Part shown: in pieces, positions 51,867 through 60,889 of the stretch
Position numbering within the stretch: position 1 is the stretch's first letter
How the letters are laid out: each line of letters begins with the position of its first letter
NCBI RefSeq assembly: GCF_008086345.1
Contig: NZ_CP043006.1
Coordinates: forward strand, 2,044,032-2,108,031
Source of the DNA: Chitinophaga sp. XS-30
GTDB taxonomy: Bacteria; Bacteroidota; Bacteroidia; Chitinophagales; Chitinophagaceae
Reading direction: 5' to 3'
Length of the DNA: 64,000 bases
Position numbers and translations under genes: made by a program
The notes under the pieces: model-generated
The model's database searches: none
What the model was told of the DNA's origin: nothing
Seen by the model: only the letters and a program-made list of their open reading frames with translations

Positions 51867-52442
51867 ATGAGAAGGATTACGACCCGCATTTTATATGTTT
51901 TGCTGATGGGCGCTATGGTATCCATCGCTTCCTGCGGCAAGGACGGAGATACCGGCCCACAGGGTGAACAAGGCCCTCCCGGCCCAACCGGCCCTCCCGG
52001 TCCCGGTGGCGCACAGGGTGATCCCGGAACGGCCAATGTTATTTATTCCGGTTGGCTGGATGTAGTATTTGAACCCGTGACGAATGACGCCGGTGATACG
52101 CTTGCCTTCAGCGCAGTCATCACAGCGCCGAAACTGACGCAGGAGATACTCAACTCCGGTGAGATCAAGGTGTATATCAACTGGGGAACGGCTACGCAAT
52201 CACAGATCGATCCCCTGCCGCAGGCCGATCCGTTTTTCGGGACTTATATCACTACTACATTTTCGCTGACGGAGATATTTATGCTGGCGAACTTCGATGC
52301 AAGTACGTTTACCGAAGATGGCGCAAAATATCAGCAATACCGTTATATCCTGATCCCGGGCGGCACTACCGCACGTACATCGAAATCTGTAGACTGGAAC
52401 AATTACAAGGAAGTGCAAGCCTATCTTGGTCTGAAAGACTGA
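51867..52442 (+). CDS. Lipoprotein with a collagen-like stalk
   Basis: The 191-residue lipoprotein (lipobox SIASC near residue 23) has nine Gly-X-Y triplets right after the lipid anchor (GDTGPQGEQGPPGPTGPPGP and onward to about residue 50). A beta-rich domain of about 140 residues follows. The collagen stretch would lift a trimer of that domain off the membrane. It is the last gene of the SusCD locus. Function of the head domain unknown. Confidence 0.8.
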   Translation: MRRITTRILYVLLMGAMVSIASCGKDGDTGPQGEQGPPGPTGPPGPGGAQGDPGTANVIYSGWLDVVFEPVTNDAGDTLAFSAVITAPKLTQEILNSGEIKVYINWGTATQSQIDPLPQADPFFGTYITTTFSLTEIFMLANFDASTFTEDGAKYQQYRYILIPGGTTARTSKSVDWNNYKEVQAYLGLKD

Positions 52443-52472
52443 GGCAGGTACAGCAGGACATAAAGCAATTTG

Positions 52473-52542
52473 GAGTGCGCCGCATGATGAACACCCTTGC
52501 AAGCCAAACACTTTTAAGGGAGGACACATGATGGGCGCACTC
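52473..52542. repeat. 9-bp inverted repeat after the SusCD locus
   Basis: GAGTGCGCC (52473-52481) and GGCGCACTC (52534-52542) are perfect inverted copies, 52 bp apart. The inside contains CTTGCAAG and two direct CATGATG copies. It is placed between the last gene of the locus and the convergent OsmC gene. It could be a termination structure or the trace of a small mobile sequence. Confidence 0.4.
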
Positions 52543-52621
52543 TGTCATTTAAGGATTTACACAACACATTTCCCTGGTGCAGCTGTTATGAAGCCGTAAC
52601 GTACAGCAGTCGCCTGACCGC

Positions 52622-53275
52622 CTAAACCGTCCCTTCTTTTTCGTTATAAAAATACCGCAACGCTCCCGAGGGACATCTCTTCACCTGTTCCACGATCCGC
52701 TCCGTCGTTGCCCCGTTTGCATTGATCCAGGGCTTCGCATTAGGATCGAATACCTCCGGCAACTGCGAAGCACATCGCGCCGCATGTTTGCAAAATTCAG
52801 GTTTCCATACCACCGTTACTTCACCGTTGCTGTAATGCACTTTCTTCTGTACATCTTCTTCCCTGAACAGGTAGGTGCGCAATTGGATTTCCCCTTCCAG
52901 TATCTTCGATACAGGGCAGGCTTTTGCGATCTCCAGCAACCTGCTGCGCTGCTCTTCGGGGAGCGGGTTCCCGAAAGCTATATCCCGGTCGAATACCGTA
53001 ACCGTCTTGCCCTCCCGGATCTCCTGGTAGAAATTCGCATTCACCGAGATCTGCGGTACATCCCATCCTTTCCGGTCGATATACATCCGCAGGGTGGCGA
53101 GCGTACAGGAAGCGAGGGAAGAAACGAGGAGCGTAAAGGGATCGGGGCCGGTATCCTGCCCGCCTGACTTCAGCGGTTCATCCGTGATGAAAGTACCATT
53201 GCGCCATTCAATGGTGCATTGATACTTTACCGTGCCAATAGTACCGTGAACCGGTTTTTCCAGCTTGTATTGCAT
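52622..53275 (-). CDS. OsmC-family protein with a C-terminal mono-cluster Fe-S domain
   Basis: The 217-residue protein has an OsmC/Ohr-like domain with both peroxidatic cysteines ('SSLASCTLATLRM' near residue 57, 'AKACPVSKIL' near residue 115), then from about residue 145 a divergent 4Fe-4S domain ('EFCKHAARCASQLPEVF', 'VKRCPSGAL'). The first part should reduce organic hydroperoxides; the fused cluster may supply electrons. The fusion is known in Bacteroidota. It diverges from the GlxA-type regulator at 53504. Confidence 0.88.
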   Translation of the reverse strand: MQYKLEKPVHGTIGTVKYQCTIEWRNGTFITDEPLKSGGQDTGPDPFTLLVSSLASCTLATLRMYIDRKGWDVPQISVNANFYQEIREGKTVTVFDRDIAFGNPLPEEQRSRLLEIAKACPVSKILEGEIQLRTYLFREEDVQKKVHYSNGEVTVVWKPEFCKHAARCASQLPEVFDPNAKPWINANGATTERIVEQVKRCPSGALRYFYNEKEGTV

Positions 53276-53503
53276 ATGATGATTTTAAATTGGGGGAATC
53301 CTTATCGCCATCAATTTAGCGAAATTATTGACAGGCGCGGCAAACAGGTACGTAAAAACGCCAAGTGCAGGGGTAAGTTACGACACGCCTTTCTGCTACC
53401 TTTGAAAAATGAAGCAAACCTCGGTGGGACGCACACCACAGGTAAGCAGCAGGGAGGGCAGCATCGTTTGTTGCTGTTTGAATTATACTGACAATGAATC
53501 ATT

Positions 53504-54496
53504 ATGCAGATGAAAACGGTATCTCTTTTAGTGCCTGAGAACGGCGTAGCTGCTGCAGTGGCAGACACCTGGTATCTCTTCACCGCGGTGAACGAATTGC
53601 TGAAAGCAGCCGGTCGCCCGGCTTTGTTTAAAGTGCAGCTGGTAGCGCTTTCAAAAGAAGTGGAACTGGCTGGCGGAAAATTTGCGGTGCGGCCGGACCG
53701 GGTACTGGCAGATGCAGGGCGGGCGGACCTGGTGATCGTTCCCGCCATTACCGGCAATATGAAAAGCACGCTGAAGAAAAATGCAGCATTCATCCCCTGG
53801 CTGCAGCAGCAATATGAAAAAGGCGCGCAGACCGCCAGCCTCTGCACAGGGGCATTCCTGCTGGCCGCCACCGGTCTGCTGGATGGGAAAACCTGCTCCA
53901 CGCACTGGATGTTCGCGGAGGAATTCCGGAAGATGTTCCCCGCTGTGGAAATGGTGGACGAGAAGATCATCACCGGGCAAAAAGGCCTCTACACCACCGG
54001 CGGCGCCAATTCCTACTGGAACCTGCTCATCTACCTCGTGGAGAAATTCACAGACCGGCAAACCGCCATCCTTACCGCCAAATATTTCCTGGTGGAAACA
54101 GGCGCGAACAACCAGTCCGCTTTCGTGATATTCAAAGGGCAAAAGGACCATCACGATGATCTTGTTAAAAAAGCGCAACTCTACATCGAGCAACGCTACC
54201 GGGAAAGAATAACGGTAGACCAGCTGGCCGAATTGCTGGATATTGGACGCCGCAGCCTGGAACGCAGGTTCCGGAAAGCCACGGCCAATACCCTGATCGA
54301 ATACATCCAGCGGGTAAAGATCGAGGCTACGAAAGCGGAGCTGGAAGCCGGTGTGCGGCCGGTACGGGAAGTGATGAAAGAAGTAGGTTATACGGATGTG
54401 AAGGCATTCCGGGATGTGTTCCGGAAATTCACCGGCATGTCTCCGGTGGATTATAAAGATAAATACAGCAGGGTGCCGGGTTTCCCGCAACCCTGA
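53504..54496 (+). CDS. GlxA-type AraC regulator with a DJ-1/PfpI domain
   Basis: The 330-residue protein has an N-terminal DJ-1/PfpI-like domain with 'SLCTGAFLLAATGLLDGKTCSTHW' (split) near residue 114, where the Cys in CTGA is the family nucleophile position. A C-terminal AraC-type DNA-binding domain follows ('VDQLAELLDIGRRSLERRF', 'EVGYTDVKAFRDVFRKFTG'). It is divergent from the OsmC gene and a good candidate for its regulator. Confidence 0.92.
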   Translation: MQMKTVSLLVPENGVAAAVADTWYLFTAVNELLKAAGRPALFKVQLVALSKEVELAGGKFAVRPDRVLADAGRADLVIVPAITGNMKSTLKKNAAFIPWLQQQYEKGAQTASLCTGAFLLAATGLLDGKTCSTHWMFAEEFRKMFPAVEMVDEKIITGQKGLYTTGGANSYWNLLIYLVEKFTDRQTAILTAKYFLVETGANNQSAFVIFKGQKDHHDDLVKKAQLYIEQRYRERITVDQLAELLDIGRRSLERRFRKATANTLIEYIQRVKIEATKAELEAGVRPVREVMKEVGYTDVKAFRDVFRKFTGMSPVDYKDKYSRVPGFPQP

Positions 54497-54823
54497 AATG
54501 GTTTTCCCCAAAACACGGCTGCGCATATGGCAGGCGGTGGATGGCCTCCAGGGCCGATCTGATGAGGGTTTCCCCCGTTGCACGCATGAGCAAAGATCGC
54601 AGCAAAAGAATCGCCGGTGACGGTCAGCACCATACTATGACCGGATGTTATCGTTTTATTTGAGCGCTCCGCAACCCACCCTTTTCCACTTGGAATACTG
54701 TTTTTTCAAGATAATGCTTTGAATTGCCAAAGAATTTCCACAATTTTCGGTTACGTACACGAATTTCATGCAGCGCGATCATTAAAACGCACCGCCTGCA
54801 AACCCAAATAAAATTCTGCATAA
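54497..54823. other. 327-bp stretch without a gene
   Basis: The region becomes AT-rich toward the next start codon and likely contains its promoter, but I could not place a TAnnTTTG box with a matching -33. No repeat or hairpin stands out. Confidence 0.5.
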
Positions 54824-56167
54824 ATGGAAAACTCCCGCAGGGCATTTGTCCGCAAAGCTTTAAAGGGCGCCGCAGCCGTTGCGATCGGTGGTGTGCTGCC
54901 AAGCATCAGCGCCCGCAGTTATGCCGCCATCATCGGGGCCAACGAACGTGTTCGCGTAGCCGTTATGGGCGTGAATGCCCGCGGCCTCGCACTGGGCTCC
55001 AATTTCGCGAAACAATCAGATTGCGAAGTGCTCTACTCCTGTGATGTGGACAGCAGGGCATCGGACAAGTTCATCGGCGCCGTGGAAAAGATCACCGGCA
55101 AACGCCCGAAGGCTGCGCCTGATTTCAGGAAAGCGCTGGAAGACAAGGCACTTGATGCGCTCGTTGTAGCCGCTCCGGACCACTGGCATGCGCCGGCCGC
55201 GCTGTTGGCCGCAAAAGCGGGCAAACATGTGTACCTGGAAAAGCCCTGCAGCCACAATCCCCATGAAGGCGAACTGCTGGTAGCAGCGAGGGCGAAATAT
55301 GGAAAAGTGATGCAGATGGGGAACCAGCGCCGGTCCTGGCCTAACGTAATAGCCGCGGTCAGCGAACTGAAAGCCGGGGCTATCGGCAGGTGCTACTTCG
55401 CAAAAACATGGTACACCAATAACCGCGCGTCCATCGGGAAAGGCAAGGAAACCGCCGTACCATCCTGGCTGAACTATGATCTGTGGCAGGGCCCCGCTCC
55501 CCGCGAGCGCTTCCGCGATAATATCATTCATTACAACTGGCACTGGTTCTGGAACTGGGGCACCGGCGAAGCGCTGAACAACGGCACCCATATGGTGGAC
55601 GTTGCCCGCTGGGGGCTGGGCGTGGATTATCCCGTCCGTGTCAACTCTTCCGGCGGCCGCTATCATTATAACGATGACTGGGAAACGCCGGATACGCAGA
55701 TCATCAACCTGGAATTTGCCAATAACACCTTCATCAGCTGGGAAGGCAGAAGCTGCAACGGCCGCCCCGTAGAAGGCAGCAGCGTTGGCGTAGCCTTCTA
55801 TGGAGAGAACGGTTCGCTGGTGATCGACGGCGGCAACAGCTACACCATTTACGACCTGAAGAACAAGGTGGTGAAAGCGGCAAAAAATGATATAGAGATC
55901 GATGCCCGGAACAATATGAATCCATCCGAGCAGCTGGATGCCCTGCACATTCAGAATTTTTTCGATGGCATCCGGAAAGGCACTGCGTTGCACTCGGATA
56001 TCGTCAGCGGCCACCAGAGCACGCTCCTGGTGCAGCTGGGCAACATCGCGCAACGCACGGGCCGTACGCTGAACATCGACCCGAAAACGGGCCGGATAAA
56101 AGATGATCCCGGCGCGCTGGAATATTGGAGCAGAAAATATGAACCGGGATGGGAACCCTCCGTCTGA
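54824..56167 (+). CDS. Tat-exported Gfo/Idh/MocA-family oxidoreductase
   Basis: The 447-residue protein starts with a twin-arginine signal (NSRRAFVRKALKGAAAVAIGG), so it is folded in the cytoplasm with its cofactor and exported. The Rossmann fold has 'VAVMGVNARGLALG' near residue 46 and the catalytic EKP motif in YLEKPCSHNP near residue 144. Many such proteins bind NAD tightly and act on sugars in the periplasm. The second oxidoreductase follows after 78 bp and may work with it. Confidence 0.88.
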   Translation: MENSRRAFVRKALKGAAAVAIGGVLPSISARSYAAIIGANERVRVAVMGVNARGLALGSNFAKQSDCEVLYSCDVDSRASDKFIGAVEKITGKRPKAAPDFRKALEDKALDALVVAAPDHWHAPAALLAAKAGKHVYLEKPCSHNPHEGELLVAARAKYGKVMQMGNQRRSWPNVIAAVSELKAGAIGRCYFAKTWYTNNRASIGKGKETAVPSWLNYDLWQGPAPRERFRDNIIHYNWHWFWNWGTGEALNNGTHMVDVARWGLGVDYPVRVNSSGGRYHYNDDWETPDTQIINLEFANNTFISWEGRSCNGRPVEGSSVGVAFYGENGSLVIDGGNSYTIYDLKNKVVKAAKNDIEIDARNNMNPSEQLDALHIQNFFDGIRKGTALHSDIVSGHQSTLLVQLGNIAQRTGRTLNIDPKTGRIKDDPGALEYWSRKYEPGWEPSV

Positions 56168-56245
56168 CACATTTACATCAGCCATAAACTCATTCATGCC
56201 GCGGACCGTTGCAATACGGTCCCGCTAAAAACAGCATTTCCTGTC

Positions 56246-57613
56246 ATGCATAACATCAAACGAACAATGTTACTGGCCGCCATCGCATTTGCCGGCTGCA
56301 AAAATGAACAAAGTATGAAAAAGGTATCCTTCATCACGGTAGATCCCGGTCATTTTCATGCTGCGCTTGTACAGAAATCCATGTACCCGGATGTTGATTC
56401 CGTTGTGCATGTATATGCCCCGGAAGGGAATGATGTGAATGCATACCTGGGTATGATAACGCAATACAACAGCCGGGAAGAGGCCCCCACCACCTGGAAG
56501 GAAGAAGTGTACACCGGAAGCGACTACCTGGAAAAGATGCTGGCGGACAAAGCGGGCAATGTAGTGGTGCTGGCCGGCAACAACGGCAGGAAAACCGGGT
56601 ATATCAGCCGGTCCGTTTCGGCCGGGCTCAACGTGCTGGCGGATAAACCGATGGCCATCAGCCCGGAAGGCTTTACCCTGCTGAAGGCAGCATTTGATAC
56701 CGCTGTGGAAAAAAATGTGCTGTTATACGATATCATGACCGAACGCTACGAGATCACCAGTATGCTGCAACGGGAGCTGTCGCAGTTGCCGGGCGTTTTC
56801 GGAACGCTGCAGCAGGGCAGCGCGGCAGAACCGGCCGTGATCAAGGAAAGTGTGCACCATTTCTTTAAATACGTTTCCGGCAAACCCCTGGTACGCCCGG
56901 CCTGGTTCTTTGATGTAAAACAGGCGGGTGAAGGGATCGTGGATGTGACCACCCACCTGGTAGACCTTATTCAGTGGACCTGTTTTCCGGAAGTTACGCT
57001 CGACTACAGCAAGGATGTGAACATTACCAGCGCACGGCGCTGGCCTACGCAGCTCACGCCCGCCCAGTTCAGCCGCGTTACCAGTACGGAAGGCTGGCCG
57101 GACTACCTGCAGCCGTATTTGCAGGACAGCATGCTGTTTGTGTATGCCAACGGCGAGATCAACTATACGCTCAAAAACGTACATGCCAGAGTGGCCGTGA
57201 TGTGGAATTTCGAGGCGCCCGAAGGCACCGGCGACACCCATTATTCGCTGATGCGCGGAACGAAGGCCGATCTGCTGATCAGGCAGGGCGCGGAGCAACA
57301 GTATAAACCGGTGCTGTACATCCGGCCGCATCAGCAGGAAGATGCGGAAAGCGAAGTGTGGAAGAACGAACTGCAGGATATGCTGAAGAAATATCCCGGC
57401 GTAACGGTGCAAAAAGCAGCAGAAGGATGGGAGGTGATGATCCCGGAGGAGTACAAGACAGGGCATGAGGCGCATTTTGCGGAGGTGACGAAGAAGTACC
57501 TGCAGTTCCTGAAGGATGGCGGCATGCCTGCCTGGGAAGTGCCCAATATGCTCGCAAAATATTACACAACAACGGAAGCGCTGCGCAAGGCGGAAACAGT
57601 GGAGGCAAGATAG
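56246..57613 (+). CDS. Lipid-anchored Gfo/Idh/MocA-type oxidoreductase with the Oxidoreduct_C domain
   Basis: The 455-residue protein starts MHNIKRTMLLAAIAFAGC, a lipobox. The N-terminal Rossmann part has a DKP variant of the EKP motif ('VLADKPMAISPEGF', about residue 132). From about residue 230 it matches the putative oxidoreductase C-terminal domain ('VDVTTHLVDLIQWTCFPEV'). It should act on a sugar in the periplasm or on the outer-membrane face. Downstream lies accA with a separate promoter. Confidence 0.83.
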   Translation: MHNIKRTMLLAAIAFAGCKNEQSMKKVSFITVDPGHFHAALVQKSMYPDVDSVVHVYAPEGNDVNAYLGMITQYNSREEAPTTWKEEVYTGSDYLEKMLADKAGNVVVLAGNNGRKTGYISRSVSAGLNVLADKPMAISPEGFTLLKAAFDTAVEKNVLLYDIMTERYEITSMLQRELSQLPGVFGTLQQGSAAEPAVIKESVHHFFKYVSGKPLVRPAWFFDVKQAGEGIVDVTTHLVDLIQWTCFPEVTLDYSKDVNITSARRWPTQLTPAQFSRVTSTEGWPDYLQPYLQDSMLFVYANGEINYTLKNVHARVAVMWNFEAPEGTGDTHYSLMRGTKADLLIRQGAEQQYKPVLYIRPHQQEDAESEVWKNELQDMLKKYPGVTVQKAAEGWEVMIPEEYKTGHEAHFAEVTKKYLQFLKDGGMPAWEVPNMLAKYYTTTEALRKAETVEAR

Positions 57614-57922
57614 TTCAGTCTCGTTCCCGGACGCAGCAGGGTGTCAACAGCCGTTCTGCGTCGTGGCTTTACTCCGCATAATAAATAATCGCATGCGCAC
57701 CATACAGATAATCAATGATCTGTGGCGAAATATTGTTATATCATCCTAATTATACTACATTTGCCGCCCTGAGTTCTTTACGGACCGGAAAGCAGCATAG
57801 ACAGGCCCGGTAGATCCGGGTTTATCTTTTTATGGAAATCCCTGTACTGGCGGCTCTGTTGGGGCACTTGTGAGGGTTTACTATCTTTATGACGATGTAC
57901 TTTAACCTTTTTAAATCTGATT
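57614..57922. promoter_or_regulatory. Promoter region of accA
   Basis: TACATTTG (57756-57763) matches the -7 consensus TAnnTTTG, and TATTG (57731-57735) lies 20 bp upstream as a -33 element. Transcription would start near 57770, leaving a leader of about 150 nt. The leader contains GGCCCGGTAGATCCGGGTTT, which can fold weakly. No other feature was seen in the 309 bp. Confidence 0.6.
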
Positions 57923-58876
57923 ATGCAATTTCTGGATTTTGAAAAACCGATTGCGGACCTGTATGAACAGCTGGAGAAACTGAAGGAGAACGGCAATAAG
58001 TCCGGCGTGGATGTTTCCGCAACCGTTAGCGAGTACGAACAAAAGATCATAGATACCAAGAAGCATATCTATAATAATCTTAGCAGCTGGCAGAAAGTAC
58101 AGCTCAGCCGTCATCCGGACAGGCCCTATACCCTCGAATATATTGAACGGATGTCCACCAATTTCGTGGAGTTGCATGGGGACAGGAATGTGAAGGATGA
58201 CAAGGCGATGGTAGGTGGATTTGCGGACCTGGACGGCGAAACCGTGATGTTCATCGGCCAGCAGAAAGGGGTGAATACAAAGATGCGCCAGATCCGGAAT
58301 TTCGGTATGGCCAATCCCGAAGGGTATCGCAAGGCGCTGCGGCTGATGAAGCTCGCGGAAAGGTTCAACAAGCCCATCATCACCCTCATTGATACACCGG
58401 GCGCCTATCCGGGCCTGGAGGCAGAGGAGCGGGGGCAGGGCGAAGCCATTGCCCGGAATTTGTTTGAAATGGTGAAGCTACGTGTACCGGTGATCTGCGT
58501 GATCATCGGGGAAGGTGCTTCCGGCGGGGCTTTGGGCATCGGTATGGGAGACCGCATCTTCATGCTCGAAAACAGCTGGTACACCGTGATCTCCCCCGAA
58601 AACTGCTCCACCATCCTCTGGCGCAGCTGGAACTTCAAGGAAAAGGCCGCGGAAGAACTGAAACTGACTTCTGACTATATGAGCCAGTTCGGCCTGGTGG
58701 ACGGGGTGATCAAAGAGCCGGTAGGCGGCGCACATTCCAGCCACGAGGAAATTGCGCAAACCCTGAAGCTGAAGCTGAAGGAAACGCTGGCGGAACTCAG
58801 GAAGATCAGTCCTGATGACCGCATTGAGCAACGTATCGAGAAGTTTTCCAATATGGGATTTTTTGAAGAGCGCTGA
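57923..58876 (+). CDS. accA: Acetyl-CoA carboxylase carboxyltransferase subunit alpha
   Basis: AccA with AccD transfers CO2 from carboxybiotin to acetyl-CoA to make malonyl-CoA for fatty acid synthesis. The 317-residue protein shows the full family pattern: '[20 protein letters not shown]' at the start, '[13 protein letters not shown]', '[23 protein letters not shown]' (split) and '[15 protein letters not shown]'. Length matches the family. It is a lone housekeeping gene with its own promoter. Confidence 0.97.
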   Translation: MQFLDFEKPIADLYEQLEKLKENGNKSGVDVSATVSEYEQKIIDTKKHIYNNLSSWQKVQLSRHPDRPYTLEYIERMSTNFVELHGDRNVKDDKAMVGGFADLDGETVMFIGQQKGVNTKMRQIRNFGMANPEGYRKALRLMKLAERFNKPIITLIDTPGAYPGLEAEERGQGEAIARNLFEMVKLRVPVICVIIGEGASGGALGIGMGDRIFMLENSWYTVISPENCSTILWRSWNFKEKAAEELKLTSDYMSQFGLVDGVIKEPVGGAHSSHEEIAQTLKLKLKETLAELRKISPDDRIEQRIEKFSNMGFFEER

Positions 58877-58893
58877 ATAAATTAACGGGCTTT

Positions 58894-58926
58894 TATTGCG
58901 GGAACCGATCCAAATTTTCATCTTTG
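58894..58926 (+). promoter_or_regulatory. Promoter of dapA
   Basis: TATTG (58894-58898) and CATCTTTG (58919-58926) fit the -33 and -7 elements with a 20-bp spacer, the same spacing as at accA. It lies about 45 bp before the dapA start. Confidence 0.6.
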
Positions 58927-58969
58927 CATTTTTCGGGCTTTTAACGGCATTGATACACCATAATTAAAT

Positions 58970-59851
58970 ATGTTACAGCAACAATTGAGGGGTACCGGCG
59001 TGGCGCTGGTTACGCCCTTCACCACACAGGGAGCGATTGATTGGAATAGCCTGGAAAGGTTGATCGATCACGTGATCAGCGGTGGTGTAAATTATGTGGT
59101 GACCCTGGGTACCACCGGCGAAACGCCAACTTTGTCTTCCGACGAGAAGCTGGACCTGATAAAGTTTACGTTCGAAAAGGTGGCGAAGCGGGTGCCTGTT
59201 GTTGTTGGCATTGGCGATTACAGTACGCAGGATGTTGTAAGCCGGCTGGAAAAATGCCCGCTGGATGAAGCTGCTGCGGTGCTGAGCGTAGCGCCTTATT
59301 ACAGCAAACCCACGCAGGAAGGCATTTTTCAGCATTATAAAGCCATTGCGGCAGCGTCTCCGAAACCCATCATACTGTACAATGTACCGGCCCGCACCGG
59401 CCGTAATATGACCGCGGATACCACCCTGCGCATTGCCAGGGAAGTGGAGAACGTGATCGCCATGAAAGAAGCGTCCGGGGATATGCTGCAATGCATGCAG
59501 ATCATCCGCGACAAACCCGAGGGTTTCCTTGTGATCAGCGGCGATGACGGCGTAGCCATGCCTCAGCTGGCCTGTGGTATGGATGGCGTGATCTCCGTAG
59601 CGGCCAACTACTTTGCAAAAGATTTTTCCGGCATGGTAACGGCCTCGCTGAAAGGGGATTTTGAGACGGCCCGCAATCTGCATTATAAAATGCTGGAAGG
59701 CTTTGATCTGATGTTCGCGGAGAACAATCCCGCGGGTATAAAGGCATTCCTGCACTACAACGGGATCGTGGAAAACGTTTTCCGCCTGCCTGTGGTACCG
59801 GTGACTGACGGGTTATACGAAAAGATAGCGATTTACCTGAAGGGGTATTGA
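58970..59851 (+). CDS. dapA: 4-hydroxy-tetrahydrodipicolinate synthase DapA
   Basis: DapA condenses pyruvate and aspartate semialdehyde in lysine and diaminopimelate synthesis. The 293-residue protein has 'GTGVALVTPFTTQGAIDW', 'TLGTTGETPTLSSDEK', the catalytic Tyr in 'ILYNVPARTGRNM' and the Schiff-base Lys in 'VIAMKEASGDM' (about residue 165). Length matches the family. A strong terminator follows. Confidence 0.96.
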   Translation: MLQQQLRGTGVALVTPFTTQGAIDWNSLERLIDHVISGGVNYVVTLGTTGETPTLSSDEKLDLIKFTFEKVAKRVPVVVGIGDYSTQDVVSRLEKCPLDEAAAVLSVAPYYSKPTQEGIFQHYKAIAAASPKPIILYNVPARTGRNMTADTTLRIAREVENVIAMKEASGDMLQCMQIIRDKPEGFLVISGDDGVAMPQLACGMDGVISVAANYFAKDFSGMVTASLKGDFETARNLHYKMLEGFDLMFAENNPAGIKAFLHYNGIVENVFRLPVVPVTDGLYEKIAIYLKGY

Positions 59852-59872
59852 TAATACTGGAATGAGCGTTTG

Positions 59873-59905
59873 AAAGGCTGCACCGGAGACGATGCAGCCT
59901 TTTTT
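59873..59905 (+). terminator. Rho-independent terminator of dapA
   Basis: AAAGGCTGCA (59873-59882) and TGCAGCCTTT (59893-59902) pair perfectly around a ten-base loop, followed by more T residues. It lies 21 bp after the dapA stop. Confidence 0.9.
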
Positions 59906-59968
59906 AGTTCTATAGGTTGATAATTAAGTCTTTAGTGATGAGGTTCCCTTCACCTCCTGGTCAGCCCC

Positions 59969-60808
59969 TTAAAACGCAAACCCCACCGTGAAACCCAGGC
60001 CCCGCACCCCCAGGAAAGGCATGCTTACGTCCGCCCGGACGCCGTCTTCACGCACCGTTGCCGTGATATTTTTCCGGTCCCCGATCTCGATCAGCGACTC
60101 CAGTTCGTCTTTCAGGTCGGTCCGGTCCTGCTCACTGAGGTCACTCAGGTCGGCAAGGCCGTCCACTTTACCGGAGAAGCTGCCATAATGGCCTCCAATG
60201 ATATAAAGGTCGATGATCACCCGTTTGTGCACATTGAATTGTCCCCCCAGGATGATGCCGCCGCCGATGCCGCTGCTTTTTCCCTTGAACGGTACGCGGG
60301 TGGTGGTGCCCAGCTCACTTTCGAAATCGTAGGGATAATCATAGGTGAAGGAGGCATACCTGCCGTACACGCCGGCGTAAAAGCCTTTGGCGCCGGGCCG
60401 GCGGCCGGTGTAGAAGCGCACTTCCGCCGTAAGGGCATTGCCGCTCATTTTCAGCTGGTCCAGCTGTTCGTTGATATCGCTGTCCCCCTCCTCAAAATAT
60501 TTCATCACCTCTTTTGTGAGGGCCGTTTGGGTCATATGGGTATTGGGCATGTGGCGCCAGCCGAGGGAAGCGGAAATCTTGCGGGCGATCAGCCGCTCAT
60601 AGGTCAGGCTATAGTTGTTCAGTGCCAGCGTGGAGAGGTTGGTTTTGATGATGTTGCTGAAATAAGGCTGGTTGCGTAATCCCGTGCTGCGGTCTGGCGC
60701 TTCCGCCGCAGTGGTGGCGGGATCTTCGGTTGATGGTGGTATTTCCTGCGCGGATGCCCCCAGGCAAAAGCATAGTGCTACGGAAGCCGACAGTGCTGCT
60801 CGTTTCAT
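59969..60808 (-). CDS. Outer-membrane-like beta-barrel protein (DUF3575-like)
   Basis: From the ATG at 60808 (MKRAALSASVALCFCLGASAQ) the product has 279 residues with a Sec signal peptide. The mature part has alternating strands ('LALNNYSLTYERLI', 'GFYAGVYGRYASFTY', 'GIGGGIILGGQFNV') and ends GFTVGFAF, a terminal Phe typical of outer-membrane barrels. It resembles DUF3575-type proteins. Function unknown. It converges on dapA. Confidence 0.75.
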   Translation of the reverse strand: MKRAALSASVALCFCLGASAQEIPPSTEDPATTAAEAPDRSTGLRNQPYFSNIIKTNLSTLALNNYSLTYERLIARKISASLGWRHMPNTHMTQTALTKEVMKYFEEGDSDINEQLDQLKMSGNALTAEVRFYTGRRPGAKGFYAGVYGRYASFTYDYPYDFESELGTTTRVPFKGKSSGIGGGIILGGQFNVHKRVIIDLYIIGGHYGSFSGKVDGLADLSDLSEQDRTDLKDELESLIEIGDRKNITATVREDGVRADVSMPFLGVRGLGFTVGFAF

Positions 60809-60889
60809 AGTTACAGGGATTTTGATATGTTGCAAAATTAAATCATGTGATTTAATGCGCAATACCTAGTTCTAAGTATTTCAGGGAGT

